Part shown: positions 7,396 through 16,845 of the stretch, one piece after another
Position numbering within the stretch: the first letter of the stretch is position 1
Layout of the letters: each line of letters begins with the position of its first letter
NCBI GenBank assembly: GCA_027036775.1
Contig: JALWDS010000008.1
Span: 1-46,498 of the forward strand
Source: Archaeoglobaceae archaeon
Lineage (GTDB): Archaea; Halobacteriota; Archaeoglobi; Archaeoglobales; Archaeoglobaceae
DNA length: 46,498 nt
Direction of reading: 5' to 3'
The notes under the pieces: model-generated
Seen by the model: the letters and a program-made list of their open reading frames with translations, nothing else
What the model was told of the DNA's origin: nothing
The model's database searches: none
Position numbers and translations under genes: made by a program

Positions 7396-8121
7396 ATGAC
7401 TAAAGGGAAAAGAATTGAATCACCTATTAGGGAGGGAGTAATCTCAAAAATATATTCAATAGCTTACGGTGAGCCAACAACAGGGTATCAGATTGCTAAG
7501 AGGATAAATACACCGCATGTGAATAAAATATACACACTCATAAAACAATATAATGAATTATTTGATATTAAAAAAGTCAAAGAAGGGGAGAGAGAATATA
7601 AACTCATAAAGGGTAGGGCTAATGTTCTTTTAAAGGAAATCGAAAAGGAATTGAACTCAGTTGGTGAATCGTTGGACAATGCTGAAAGAGAAAAACTTCT
7701 TAACTTCTTGGATACGACGTTTAGGAATTTTGTAAAAATAGCTAATCAAAAACAAATTTGGAATGTGGTAGATCTATTCTACAATGTTGTTTATGGGTTC
7801 TGTTCAATGAGATTGTTTTATGATGATTTTATAAAAAGTGAAGAGTTTAGAAAACAGTTTAATCAACTACCAAAAAACGTTGTAGAGGAATTCTTTAAAT
7901 GTATAAAAGACTCATTAAAAGAAGGTTTTGGTGAATATGTGGAAGATGCTGTGAAATTTGGCGAAGTGAATAAAGATCTTATCCAAAAAATTCTAAAAAT
8001 AGCTAAGCCTCATCCATTACTTATAGGGTTCCATTTGGCATCACCATTTATATTTGATATGACAACAAGATTTTGTGAGATTTTATTTTCTATTAAAGAT
8101 AATAAAGATAAAAAAAGCTGA
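7396..8121 (+). CDS. Winged-helix regulator-like protein (241 aa), copy 1
   Basis: Residues about 10-75 form a likely winged helix: ISKIYSIAYGEPTTGYQIAKRI is the helix-turn-helix and LFDIKKVKEGEREYKLI the wing, similar in style to PadR or ArsR-type archaeal regulators. The remaining 160 residues are mostly helical and hydrophobic with no recognised domain. The gene is strongly AT-rich with runs of A, more so than host genes. It stands alone rightward, facing the origin-like repeats, and shares its promoter region with the RHH gene. A copy-number or integration-state regulator is plausible. No exact family is claimed. Confidence 0.7.
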   Translation: MTKGKRIESPIREGVISKIYSIAYGEPTTGYQIAKRINTPHVNKIYTLIKQYNELFDIKKVKEGEREYKLIKGRANVLLKEIEKELNSVGESLDNAEREKLLNFLDTTFRNFVKIANQKQIWNVVDLFYNVVYGFCSMRLFYDDFIKSEEFRKQFNQLPKNVVEEFFKCIKDSLKEGFGEYVEDAVKFGEVNKDLIQKILKIAKPHPLLIGFHLASPFIFDMTTRFCEILFSIKDNKDKKS

Positions 8122-8646
8122 TTAACTACTTGTGTGATTAACTAAGTTAAATATTACAATTCATCCGCTACCTGCATAAAATATATGCAGGTAGCGTTAA
8201 GTTAGTAATAACTAAAATCGTTTCTCCTTCCTTCTTTAGCTGAAAGCGAATTTTATAAGGGAGTCTTATACCGCTACCCCGCTACCTCACTTATACAACA
8301 AACCCATACTTTGAAACCATAAAGTGAAAGTCGAGGTAGCGCGGGTAGCGGGGTAGCGGGTAGCCACCCAAGGTAAACCTAAAGTCGAGGTAGCGTAGGT
8401 AGCGAGGTAGCAGTTATAAAATTCTAATATTTAGATAGAAAATATTTTTTCAATCTCAACCCTTTAGTGTTCGCATTCCTTGAGCTTCGCTACTGCCCGG
8501 CTACCCCATGGTGGATCGTGCCAACGCTTAACACACCACTATATGTCTAAATATATTTTATATGCTTATATTACTAAATTCAAGATCAATACTCTCAACT
8601 ACTCGTAAAACCACAAGTTATTTTTATTCACACGTGTAAATCAATC
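8122..8646. other. Non-coding region with GGTAGC repeats, candidate replication origin, copy 1
   Basis: This 525-base gap has no convincing gene. At 8166-8196 it has a perfect inverted repeat with 13-bp arms (CGCTACCTGCATA and its complement) around 5 bases. At 8272-8288 it has CGCTACCCCGCTACCTC, and at 8334-8406 a run of direct GGTAGC/GGGTAGC units in the opposite orientation. AT-rich segments follow at about 8418-8450 and 8545-8590. Clustered iterons next to AT-rich DNA beside the replication regulators are what plasmid origins look like. The origin call is inference. Another lone GGCTACC lies near 8500. Confidence 0.6.
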
Positions 8647-9639
8647 ATGCCACGTAAACCTCAAGACAAGGTAAAATTAACACTGACCATCAATAAAAAT
8701 ATTCTTAAGAAAGCGAGGGAGATAATACCCAATCTGTCCGCCTTTCTTGAATCCGAACTTGCTAAAGCTATCGTTTTAGCTGAGAGGGGTTTATTCCCTA
8801 ATTTTCAAGCGGGCCGGGAGGGATTTGAACCCCCGACCGCGGGATTAAGAGGCGTAATTGACTACAGGAAGCTCAGGAGTGAATTCATTGAATGGCTTGA
8901 GATGCGTATAGATAAAGGGACGGCTAAAAAATACGTAAAGCATCTTGACAGATTCTTAACCAAACCGATCGCATCACCATCTGATGTGACAAATATCATC
9001 AAAAGCATAGATCAGAGAGGTGTGAGACGTTGGTTCATCAACGCATTTAGGAATTTGTTGAAGTTCCTTGAATACGAGAAAGAATGGGATGAAACTATAA
9101 TCAACAAGTATCGAAAAGTTGCAAAGACAGAAAAAGCGGGAGTTCGTGAGGTTTTTATCACCACCGAAGAACTCCTCGAAGCATTCAACAACATTCTTCC
9201 GAAATATCACATCCTGTTTAAACTCATAGTTTATTCAGGACTGAGGTTAGATCAGGCGTGTGATATGCTCGCTACATACGAACCAGAGAAACTGGTTATA
9301 AAAGATGATTTAGGACTTGCTCGCTACCCCGTAGCATCGATTAGCAAAGGATACAAAAGAGCTTATTGGGCGTATATGCCGATAAAGTTCGTTTCCGAAC
9401 TTGAACGGAGATTTATCAAGTATGGAACCGCAAAGAAAGCGATCTACTACAAACGAGTTTCAGCCTTAACCATTAGGAAGTGGCATCTGAACTTCATGAT
9501 TGAAAACGGAGTTCCTGAGAGCGTAGCTGATTTCATCCAAGGACGAGCATCGGTAACCGTCGGTTCTACTCACTACCTCCACAAGACAAAACAAGCAGAC
9601 AAGTTCTACTCAAATCTTGTTGATAAATTCCCAATTTAG
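8647..9639 (+). CDS. Complete SSV-type integrase with RHH-like N-terminus
   Basis: This 330-residue tyrosine recombinase inserts and excises the element at tRNA-Lys. Residues 1-54 look like a ribbon-helix-helix domain (VKLTLTINKNILKKAREI, NLSAFLESEL). Residues 55-69 are read antisense through the tRNA-derived att core. Residues about 72-160 are a helical core-binding domain. The catalytic domain has R200 (SGLR), K234 or K237 (SKGYK), R277 (TIRKW) and H309, with Y310 or Y321 as nucleophile; the tyrosine choice is uncertain. The gene spans the internal copy junction, so it is whole only because two copies sit in tandem. Its start ATG at 8647 follows an AT-rich promoter-like stretch. Confidence 0.9.
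   Translation: MPRKPQDKVKLTLTINKNILKKAREIIPNLSAFLESELAKAIVLAERGLFPNFQAGREGFEPPTAGLRGVIDYRKLRSEFIEWLEMRIDKGTAKKYVKHLDRFLTKPIASPSDVTNIIKSIDQRGVRRWFINAFRNLLKFLEYEKEWDETIINKYRKVAKTEKAGVREVFITTEELLEAFNNILPKYHILFKLIVYSGLRLDQACDMLATYEPEKLVIKDDLGLARYPVASISKGYKRAYWAYMPIKFVSELERRFIKYGTAKKAIYYKRVSALTIRKWHLNFMIENGVPESVADFIQGRASVTVGSTHYLHKTKQADKFYSNLVDKFPI
8810..8851. repeat. Internal att copy (junction of the two units)
   Basis: The 42-bp core is identical to 86-127 and 17534-17575. It sits within codons 55-69 of the complete integrase, so here the site has the form of attP. Recombination with either outer copy would release one circular 8724-bp unit and leave one in the chromosome. Confidence 0.9.
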
Positions 9640-9673
9640 TTCTTGGTATAAAAAAGAATAAAATAAATAGAGA

Positions 9674-9814
9674 TTAGAGTTTTAATCTTTCCTTGATAAA
9701 CCACAGAATTGTATCCTTCAAAGCTTCCGAATCATCGTCGGTTCCGAGATACTTCTTTATCTCTTCTAACATTTCAGCTGTTTCCTTGTCTAGCTCCACT
9801 ATAATCTCATCCAT
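9674..9814 (-). CDS. Small acidic protein, possible RHH-type regulator (46 aa), copy 2
   Basis: This is identical to the 46-residue protein at 950-1090, with the same GGAGGTG site ahead of the ATG at 9814. It is divergent from the RHH gene at 9892 over a spacer with ATGCA motifs. In this copy it faces the 3' end of the complete integrase rather than of the fragment. Confidence 0.6.
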   Translation of the reverse strand: MDEIIVELDKETAEMLEEIKKYLGTDDDSEALKDTILWFIKERLKL

Positions 9815-9891
9815 TTTATGCACCTCCTATGCATTTACACATCATTTTTGCATCGAAAAGTATTTAATATTTACGCATTTATGATGCACTT

Positions 9892-10056
9892 ATGAAGCGA
9901 ATCACCGTTAACCTTCCAGATGAGTTATGGGAGATAATAGAGAAGAATCTCAAGGGGAAGTTAGGGAATCGAGATGGGGAGATTATCAAGAATATCGTCA
10001 TCGCTTGGCTATCAGAGAAGTCTTATCTCAAATCCCCAAGTGAAAAGAAGGAGTAA
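9892..10056 (+). CDS. CopG-like ribbon-helix-helix protein (54 aa), copy 2
   Basis: Second copy of the RHH protein beginning MKRITVNLPDEL, identical to 1168-1332 by inspection of the DNA. The strand-helix-helix pattern indicates a dimeric DNA-binding repressor. Its upstream divergent spacer is 9815-9891. Confidence 0.75.
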   Translation: MKRITVNLPDELWEIIEKNLKGKLGNRDGEIIKNIVIAWLSEKSYLKSPSEKKE

Positions 10057-10246
10057 CTAATACAATCATCTATAACCTCTACCTCTCTTGAATCCCTCTA
10101 CTACATAAACTGTATTACAAAATGTCGCTAAGAAAGCCCCGCTTTTCAAAGCGGGGATGAATTAGGGGAGGCGGGAGGGGGGAGGTTGGTGGTAGGTTTT
10201 TCCGAAACTTTTAAATACTCTATTTGTGTAGTAAAACATAAGTAGT

Positions 10247-11599
10247 ATGTGGTGTATAGTGAAGGTTAGAGTTCCAAGAAAACTTGAATCTCTATTGAAT
10301 GAACTAACGAAGGAAAGTGCAAGGGTTTGGAACGAAACGAGAAAGTTTATACTTTCTCAAGTGGACTTAAACGAACTACTTAACCTCATGAGTAATAAGA
10401 AGAGTAAGGAAGCTTATACTATTCTCAACGCTCTGAAGTGGGAAGCTCAGAAAGTTGTTAAGTCAACAATTTTGCATTCGCAGACAGTTCAAGCGATTCA
10501 GGACTACCTAACAGCATCTATTAAATCATACCTGAAGAACAAGCTCAGCAATGAATCACATAATCTACCCAGAGAAGTTAGATGGTATCCGTTAGTTTGG
10601 AAGAATCAAGCGATAAAGTTCGTCAATGGTAAAATTCAGCTACCCTTAGCGAGGGGAAAGGATAAAATCATTGTTCCTTTAAAGAAGAAACACAAGAAAC
10701 AACTAAGTAAGTTCTTAAATGAGTTTAATGGTATAATTAGATGGGTTGTGATAACGAAGAAACATGGTTGCTACTGGATGCATGTATTCATTAAAGCTAA
10801 AGACGTTAAAGCTGATGTCGATCCAGATAGAAGGTTGTTCATAGATATGGGGGAAATCCACCCGTTCGTAGGATGGAACGAATCCAATAACGAATTCGTA
10901 CTTTTCAACGGGAGATACATCAGAAGTCTTAGGCAGTTAAGGTTAAAGCTCATTGCCAAAAAGCAATCAATGTTATCGAGAAAACAGAAAGGATCGAGGA
11001 GATGGAGAAGAATAAAGCAATCCTTCGACAAGCAAATCTGGAAGATCGAAAGGAAAATTCAAGATTTAGAGTGTAAATATGTCAAAGCTTTACTCGATTA
11101 TTGTTTAGAGCATAGGATTGGAACAGTTGTCATTGGAGATTTAAAAGGAATCAGAGATAACAACGATAAAGGTAATGGAGTAAATCAGAAAATCCACAAC
11201 ATGTGGAGATTTAGAAAGCTAATTGATAGGTTAAAGTATAAGCTCTCCGCATACGGGATTAGAGTGGTGGAGATAAGTGAAGAATATTCCACCCAACTCT
11301 GTCCCGTATGTGGAGAGCTGAATAAACCCAATGATAGAAACTATAAGTGTAAATGCGGTTTCGAATTCCATAGGGATTTCGTCGGTGCTTTGGGTATAGC
11401 CCGTAACTTCTATAACTTCGAACTGAAAAAAGGGTTTAAGTGGTTAGTTCCTGAAAAAATTAGTGTTAAAGTGTTTAAGATAGATGTTGCTAAAGCTGTA
11501 GTTAAAAGTATCGTGGTCTGTTTAAGACCACGTAGCTGGAATGGCACGCCCGCCACAAGGCGTAGCTCGCCCGTTAGGGCGAGAAACCCCGCACTTTAG
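10247..11599 (+). CDS. tnpB: TnpB, RNA-guided nuclease-type IS protein, copy 2
   Basis: The protein is identical to the 450-residue TnpB at 1523-2875, with the RuvC-like motifs FIDMGEIHPF, VVIGDLKGI and HRDFVGALG and the CPVCGE/CKCGF zinc finger. Two perfect copies within 9 kb are notable because neither has started to diverge. Confidence 0.9.
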   Translation: MWCIVKVRVPRKLESLLNELTKESARVWNETRKFILSQVDLNELLNLMSNKKSKEAYTILNALKWEAQKVVKSTILHSQTVQAIQDYLTASIKSYLKNKLSNESHNLPREVRWYPLVWKNQAIKFVNGKIQLPLARGKDKIIVPLKKKHKKQLSKFLNEFNGIIRWVVITKKHGCYWMHVFIKAKDVKADVDPDRRLFIDMGEIHPFVGWNESNNEFVLFNGRYIRSLRQLRLKLIAKKQSMLSRKQKGSRRWRRIKQSFDKQIWKIERKIQDLECKYVKALLDYCLEHRIGTVVIGDLKGIRDNNDKGNGVNQKIHNMWRFRKLIDRLKYKLSAYGIRVVEISEEYSTQLCPVCGELNKPNDRNYKCKCGFEFHRDFVGALGIARNFYNFELKKGFKWLVPEKISVKVFKIDVAKAVVKSIVVCLRPRSWNGTPATRRSSPVRARNPAL

Positions 11600-11613
11600 T
11601 GCGGGGAGTGTCA
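11512..11613 (+). ncRNA. Candidate omega (reRNA) scaffold at the IS right end, copy 2
   Basis: The same three stem-loops as at 2788-2889 overlap the end of tnpB copy 2. The bases after about 11613 would give the same guide as copy 1, directed at the radical SAM remnant. Confidence 0.6.
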
Positions 11614-12077
11614 TCGTTGTTCTTGATATATTGTAGAAGCTCACGCCAGTAAGGGTAGAGGGTTGGCTCTCCACCTGTTAGGGAGAACCTAAAATTCTCC
11701 GCTGTCAGACGGGAAACAATCTCCGCTAAAGTTTTCGGATCGAACTCATTGTTTTTAGGGCAATTCTTATAGCAGAAAATGCATTTCCAAGTGCACTTTT
11801 GCGTAACTGACAGAAGAACTTTTGCGCTGTAGTTGAATCCGAGTGTTTCTATTAGCGTAACAACATCTTTTAAATCGGACAGTTTCTTAAGCGGAATAAA
11901 CTTCAAACAAGCCACCCCCTTCTTCTCCCCCTCTTCCCCCTCGAAATCGGCGTGAAAAAGGGGCAGATTTTCGCATGAGTGATGAATACGATACACTGCC
12001 AACGATGACAGTAAATTTTCCCATTGAGTCTCCCATTTGATGGGGAGAACCTGGATGCTTCCAAGCAGGAAAAACAT
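11614..12077 (-). pseudogene. Radical SAM protein, N-terminal part only, copy 2
   Basis: Identical to 2890-3353. It retains CTWKCIFC and SLTGGEPTLYP, then stops at the IS right end without its C-terminal half. The same break in both copies dates it before the duplication. Confidence 0.75.
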
Positions 12078-12138
12078 GTTTTTGTTTTGGATTCTTTTCC
12101 TCTTCTCTCTTTCAAACTAATTTGTCTTATCAAAACTC

Positions 12139-12561
12139 TCACCTCCACAACTTCCTCAACCATCTACAGAGAGGAGCATGACGAATAAACTCTTCATAAA
12201 CCCAATTCTGAAAATCCGATAAGTCTCCGATGAGTATTAGCTCATCGTCGCTTGGATAGTAGTATTTTCCGTTGAATCTCTGATTAACATCAATTTCGTA
12301 AACAGTGAACTCGTTTTTTGAAAATACGAGATATAAAGGAACTTCCAACTTCTTTGCAACTCTGGAGAGCGTAATAATCTGATACGTTGGAATGCGATGT
12401 TTAGATGTGTGCTTTTCTTCAAATATTGCTCTGATTGAGTTCCCAACTTCAAGAATCCCGTCTATATTGGTGAAAACAATACCGTGAATGTTGTCCCTTA
12501 GCGATGTGATCCCCACGGTCAATCCGTTCTCGATTGGTTTCCCGCAATACGGGCAAATCAA
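12139..12561 (-). CDS. Zinc-ribbon protein with possible PD-(D/E)XK nuclease fold, copy 2
   Basis: Identical to 3415-3837: CPYC zinc half-ribbon, then DGILEV and FEEKHT acidic/lysine motifs. Its TTG start overlaps the stop of the replication gene copy 2, so it is coupled to it. The nuclease assignment is tentative. Confidence 0.5.
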   Translation of the reverse strand: MICPYCGKPIENGLTVGITSLRDNIHGIVFTNIDGILEVGNSIRAIFEEKHTSKHRIPTYQIITLSRVAKKLEVPLYLVFSKNEFTVYEIDVNQRFNGKYYYPSDDELILIGDLSDFQNWVYEEFIRHAPLCRWLRKLWR

Positions 12562-15500
12562 TAATTACCACCCCCATCCTCCTCAATTGGGATTAAGAAA
12601 CCTCTAACTTCATCATCTAACGCCAGATAGTCTTTTCTTCTAATCTGGATTATCTGATCTGGAAATGCTCTGATAATTCTCCCGTTTACCTCTACATGAA
12701 CATAATCAATCGCTTTAACCTTAATCCAGTCTTCAGAAGTCAAATTATCCGTATCTTTGGAAGAGGAGTCTTCTTCATTCGAATTTTCTTCTGAAAGCTT
12801 CTCTACGGCTGACTTGTAGAATTCAGGAAGCAATCTATGCTCTGTAAGCCTAAAGATTCTCTCTTTGATATTTCCAGAATCTCCAAGCTTCTTGACGACT
12901 AACTTAGCGAAAGCCTCGGGTTGAGCATGTATAGGAACGGATGGTGTAATTAGCTTGTAACACTCCAGAATACGTTTATCAGTTTCATCAAGCTTAATTC
13001 TCGGTTTATCCTCCTTAGTCTCTTCGGATTCCTGCTTTTCTTTAGTCTCTACATTATTCTTTGATCCATCATCAGTTGGCTTGTTCTTCTTGTCCTTATC
13101 TTCTGAGATCTCTTCAAAGTTCCCTCCTCTCAGAAATTCTACAAATTCCGAGAATGGAACTTTAATAGATTTGCAATTTCTTCCATTAACTTTGTGAACT
13201 CCATACTTCCAGCCAAATCTTTCGGCTAAGGATTTTAAGGAGTCCACACCCAAATCCTTCAAAATCTTCATGACAGCACTCGTGATTATTATCTCTTCTA
13301 CTCTCAAAAATGCCCAAGGGATAAAACCTTCCTGCAATAAAGCCCTTAATCTCGTTTCTAAGCTTGAGTATGCGTAGAGATCGTTCGGATTCTCAGCTAT
13401 AATCTCAATCTTAGAGATATATCTTGAATAGAGGTTGTTAATGTTTTCAAGCAATCTTGCCCTAATCTCCTCATTTAAAGCTTCATTTAACTCCTCTTCC
13501 GTTTCACCTTCATAAAATTCATAAATCCAATCTGGAACATCCAACTCAGCAAATTCAAAAGCTTCTTTAAGGAGTTGAGTCGATAAGACTTGCCAATTTT
13601 CTCTCAACAATTCGGGATTTTCTGAAATCTTCTTAAAGACGAAATAACCTAGAAATCTCAAATCTTCAAGTCTTGGAAGAACATTCTCTTTAAATTTCTC
13701 CATCTCATCCTTAGAAATCCTGTCGGAAAGTGAGAAGTGAATGCCGAAGAATCTTTTTCTTACAGCCTCATCTAAAGGTAATTGTCCGTTCATTGTCATG
13801 AAGAAAGGAGCTAATGATGGTATTTCGATGTAAACTCCATGAGCATGCTTTCCTCTTACAAATTTGTTTTCTACAGCGTTCTTATAGTCCTCTAAAAGTT
13901 CCTTGTTGCTGAAGATTCCCTCGACCTCATTAACTACAACAGGAAATGTAGTTAAACTCCTAAGTCTACCGTGCTTGGCTTTGGTGTCAGCATCACCGCC
14001 TCCCTTTACAATCCTTGCCTCTTCAGGAGGGTTCCAGATTGATAGGATTATCTGAGCTCCAACTGTCGTTTTACCTGTATCCCTTGATCCATAAGCCACT
14101 AAATCTGGAAAGTGAACGACAACAGTTCTTCTAATTTGTTTTATTGCGTAAGCAAATGGTGCGATTAAACCCCATTTGATCATCGTTGTGAATCTTTCCC
14201 CAGCTTTGCGATACCACTTAGTTCTAAGCATGTCTAAGAGATGAAGAGATTTAGCCAAATCATCTTTGGAGAAATCTTCAGGTTGCCACTTAACAGCCTT
14301 AATCTGTCCATCAATGTAGTAGAAACCCGGTTTTTCAAGTTCCCTTCTAATTTCAGCTTTTCCCTTCCTTATGAATGCCGTAATGATTGAGGATAAAGCA
14401 TCTCTAAGAAGTCTGGAGTGTTTAACCACACCTTCAGCCTGTAATCTTGAGAGGATAACATCCAATTCTGCCGGTCCTATTGTTAAGTTCCTGAATCCAT
14501 GGAACTCAATTTCGAACTTAGTAAGACCTCCGAGAGGATCTTCATAGACAATGACTTTAACAGGGCAAACTTCTGCTACAATCTTTTCATAGACTATTCC
14601 TCCGTTGTTTTTATCCTCAAATGCTCTTGCAATTATCCCCTTTCTTGGATTGGCAACATAATAAGCCCTCTTTCTAAAGTCTATTAGGCTGAAAATCGAA
14701 TCTTGGAAGGGCGATGATTGACCTAACAATTCTTCAAGTCTTCTTATAATGTCTAAAGCTCTTTCCTCTCCTAATAGTTTCTCGGCTACTTCTTGGAGTC
14801 CAGTCTTACCCTTGAGTTCCTCTTCCGTTGGAGGATTACCTCTCAGCCCGTAGGTTCTATCTAAAACGTAAATCCTGTGATTTAGTTCCTCATCCTTTTC
14901 TGCTAAGAGTTCTACAATCTTTCGGGCAGAATTATAGCTTATCCCAGCCTTCTTAAGCCATCCAGTTAGAGAGAAAATGATAAGATCTCGATAACCGACC
15001 TTATAAATTGGTCTGAGGAGATTGACGATTTCAACGATCTTACTCTCCTCTAATTCTCTTTTTCCTTCCTCCTTAATCTCGACCTTAGGAACAATCTTCT
15101 TCTTACCCTCTAAAAAGTTAATAAGGGTTAGATATTCTTCCCAAGTCAATTCAACGATCTTGTCAGGCTTATTAATGAATCTGTAAACCTTACCTGAAGG
15201 ATGAGGAGAGGGAGGAGCTACAACATAACCTCCATTGGCTCTTATATCTACTCCCGGTCTAATTCCTATCCTGTTAGAAAATCGATCATGATCTGGATCT
15301 ACAACCTTAACATAGTAGTGATATCCCTTGCCCGTTTCAACAATCCAAGTATCTAAGAGCTTGCCATAAAGATCAGGATGCTTTTCTGAGAGTTCACCTA
15401 GAACCTCAGCCATTACCTCTTTAGAATCAAAGTCGATTACTGCCAAATTGCCTGAAATCTTTCCTGTGATTATCGCAATTCCTAGCTTGTTCTTTCCTCC

Positions 15501-15701
15501 TCTGAGCTGTGGGAAGTTAGAACTCTTGAACCATTTTTCAAGCTCTTCTAAAGTTGGATGTCTATTCTGGAATTCTTTCCATTCGATTGCTGAGATTTTG
15601 TTTCCTTTCGGATTGTTTTCCGAGATGGGAACAATAATTACAGGAATAACACTAAATCCTCGTTCTGAATAGTATTTAGCCCAATTATATAAGTCTGCCA
15701 C
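12558..15701 (-). CDS. Primase-polymerase/helicase replication protein, copy 2
   Basis: Identical to the 1047-residue protein at 3834-6977. It has a prim-pol domain (VIDFD, GYHYYV, GVDIRANGGYVVAPP), a PriCT-like region and an ATPase with GSRDTGKTT and VVVNEVE. A GTG start at 15701 has a GGAGGTG site. Both copies are intact, so the array could replicate autonomously if excised as monomer or dimer. Confidence 0.9.
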   Translation of the reverse strand: MADLYNWAKYYSERGFSVIPVIIVPISENNPKGNKISAIEWKEFQNRHPTLEELEKWFKSSNFPQLRGGKNKLGIAIITGKISGNLAVIDFDSKEVMAEVLGELSEKHPDLYGKLLDTWIVETGKGYHYYVKVVDPDHDRFSNRIGIRPGVDIRANGGYVVAPPSPHPSGKVYRFINKPDKIVELTWEEYLTLINFLEGKKKIVPKVEIKEEGKRELEESKIVEIVNLLRPIYKVGYRDLIIFSLTGWLKKAGISYNSARKIVELLAEKDEELNHRIYVLDRTYGLRGNPPTEEELKGKTGLQEVAEKLLGEERALDIIRRLEELLGQSSPFQDSIFSLIDFRKRAYYVANPRKGIIARAFEDKNNGGIVYEKIVAEVCPVKVIVYEDPLGGLTKFEIEFHGFRNLTIGPAELDVILSRLQAEGVVKHSRLLRDALSSIITAFIRKGKAEIRRELEKPGFYYIDGQIKAVKWQPEDFSKDDLAKSLHLLDMLRTKWYRKAGERFTTMIKWGLIAPFAYAIKQIRRTVVVHFPDLVAYGSRDTGKTTVGAQIILSIWNPPEEARIVKGGGDADTKAKHGRLRSLTTFPVVVNEVEGIFSNKELLEDYKNAVENKFVRGKHAHGVYIEIPSLAPFFMTMNGQLPLDEAVRKRFFGIHFSLSDRISKDEMEKFKENVLPRLEDLRFLGYFVFKKISENPELLRENWQVLSTQLLKEAFEFAELDVPDWIYEFYEGETEEELNEALNEEIRARLLENINNLYSRYISKIEIIAENPNDLYAYSSLETRLRALLQEGFIPWAFLRVEEIIITSAVMKILKDLGVDSLKSLAERFGWKYGVHKVNGRNCKSIKVPFSEFVEFLRGGNFEEISEDKDKKNKPTDDGSKNNVETKEKQESEETKEDKPRIKLDETDKRILECYKLITPSVPIHAQPEAFAKLVVKKLGDSGNIKERIFRLTEHRLLPEFYKSAVEKLSEENSNEEDSSSKDTDNLTSEDWIKVKAIDYVHVEVNGRIIRAFPDQIIQIRRKDYLALDDEVRGFLIPIEEDGGGNY

Positions 15702-15843
15702 TCTCTAACACCTCCTTAAGAGGACATCTTTCGGTGAGGAAATCTCCACAAATCGAAGAATCAGAGTAGCAGGATGATGGTAAGTTCGAAACGTTTATAA
15801 CTCTGAATTTCCTTCCTTTCCTAAAGGGGAGGCGCTTAGACAT
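15685..15843 (-). CDS. Small basic cysteine-containing protein (52 aa) ahead of rep, copy 2
   Basis: This is the second copy of the 52-residue MSKRLPFRKG protein at 6961-7119. It again overlaps the replication gene start by 17 bases and follows a GAGGTG site. No family is recognised. Confidence 0.55.
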   Translation of the reverse strand: MSKRLPFRKGRKFRVINVSNLPSSCYSDSSICGDFLTERCPLKEVLESGRLI

Positions 15844-15865
15844 CGGATTTCACCTCTTTTATTTT

Positions 15866-16033
15866 TTAACTGCTTTTATCTAAAATTCCAAGCTTTGAAG
15901 CGTAATCATCAATTGCTCTGCGTATAACTTCAGAATCGGATGAGAGACCAAGTTTATCCTTGATTTTTCTAATTTTGTCGATATAATTTGGTGTCAATGT
16001 AACTGTCTTCTGGCGGACATATTTTGGTGGCAT
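15866..16033 (-). CDS. CopG-type ribbon-helix-helix repressor (55 aa), copy 2
   Basis: Second copy of the RHH protein starting MPPKYVRQKTVTLTP, matching 7142-7309. It is divergent from the winged-helix gene at 16120 across the same inverted TATA-containing spacer (16034-16119). Confidence 0.8.
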   Translation of the reverse strand: MPPKYVRQKTVTLTPNYIDKIRKIKDKLGLSSDSEVIRRAIDDYASKLGILDKSS

Positions 16034-16119
16034 AATAGTTATGTGACTTTAAAGTATATATAACTTTAGGTAACTTACATCCGAGAAAAGTTATATACTT
16101 TTATCGGTAACTAAGTTAT
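16034..16119. promoter_or_regulatory. Divergent promoter with inverted TATA-containing repeats, copy 2
   Basis: This is the same 86-base spacer as 7310-7395, with near-symmetrical AAAGTATATATAACTTT and AAAGTTATATACTTTT boxes between the CopG-like and winged-helix genes. Confidence 0.6.
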
Positions 16120-16845
16120 ATGACTAAAGGGAAAAGAATTGAATCACCTATTAGGGAGGGAGTAATCTCAAAAATATATTCAATAGCTTACGGTGAGCCA
16201 ACAACAGGGTATCAGATTGCTAAGAGGATAAATACACCGCATGTGAATAAAATATACACACTCATAAAACAATATAATGAATTATTTGATATTAAAAAAG
16301 TCAAAGAAGGGGAGAGAGAATATAAACTCATAAAGGGTAGGGCTAATGTTCTTTTAAAGGAAATCGAAAAGGAATTGAACTCAGTTGGTGAATCGTTGGA
16401 CAATGCTGAAAGAGAAAAACTTCTTAACTTCTTGGATACGACGTTTAGGAATTTTGTAAAAATAGCTAATCAAAAACAAATTTGGAATGTGGTAGATCTA
16501 TTCTACAATGTTGTTTATGGGTTCTGTTCAATGAGATTGTTTTATGATGATTTTATAAAAAGTGAAGAGTTTAGAAAACAGTTTAATCAACTACCAAAAA
16601 ACGTTGTAGAGGAATTCTTTAAATGTATAAAAGACTCATTAAAAGAAGGTTTTGGTGAATATGTGGAAGATGCTGTGAAATTTGGCGAAGTGAATAAAGA
16701 TCTTATCCAAAAAATTCTAAAAATAGCTAAGCCTCATCCATTACTTATAGGGTTCCATTTGGCATCACCATTTATATTTGATATGACAACAAGATTTTGT
16801 GAGATTTTATTTTCTATTAAAGATAATAAAGATAAAAAAAGCTGA
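16120..16845 (+). CDS. Winged-helix regulator-like protein (241 aa), copy 2
   Basis: Identical to 7396-8121, with an N-terminal winged helix (GEPTTGYQIAKRI region) and a long helical C-terminal part of unknown function. It reads towards the second origin-like repeat region. Confidence 0.7.
   Translation: MTKGKRIESPIREGVISKIYSIAYGEPTTGYQIAKRINTPHVNKIYTLIKQYNELFDIKKVKEGEREYKLIKGRANVLLKEIEKELNSVGESLDNAEREKLLNFLDTTFRNFVKIANQKQIWNVVDLFYNVVYGFCSMRLFYDDFIKSEEFRKQFNQLPKNVVEEFFKCIKDSLKEGFGEYVEDAVKFGEVNKDLIQKILKIAKPHPLLIGFHLASPFIFDMTTRFCEILFSIKDNKDKKS

Larger units (their letters stand above)
10129..11613 (+). mobile_element. IS200/IS605-family, TnpB-only element, copy 2
   Basis: This is the same insertion as 1405-2889: left hairpin at 10137-10156, tnpB, and three right-end stem-loops at 11512-11606. 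It occupies the same site next to the same truncated radical SAM gene, so the IS entered before the tandem formed. Confidence 0.8.

Noticed and set aside
8334-8410. CRISPR-like short repeats
   Set aside because: The GGTAGC units are only 6-10 bases, irregularly spaced and present in both orientations; they fit iterons, not a CRISPR array.
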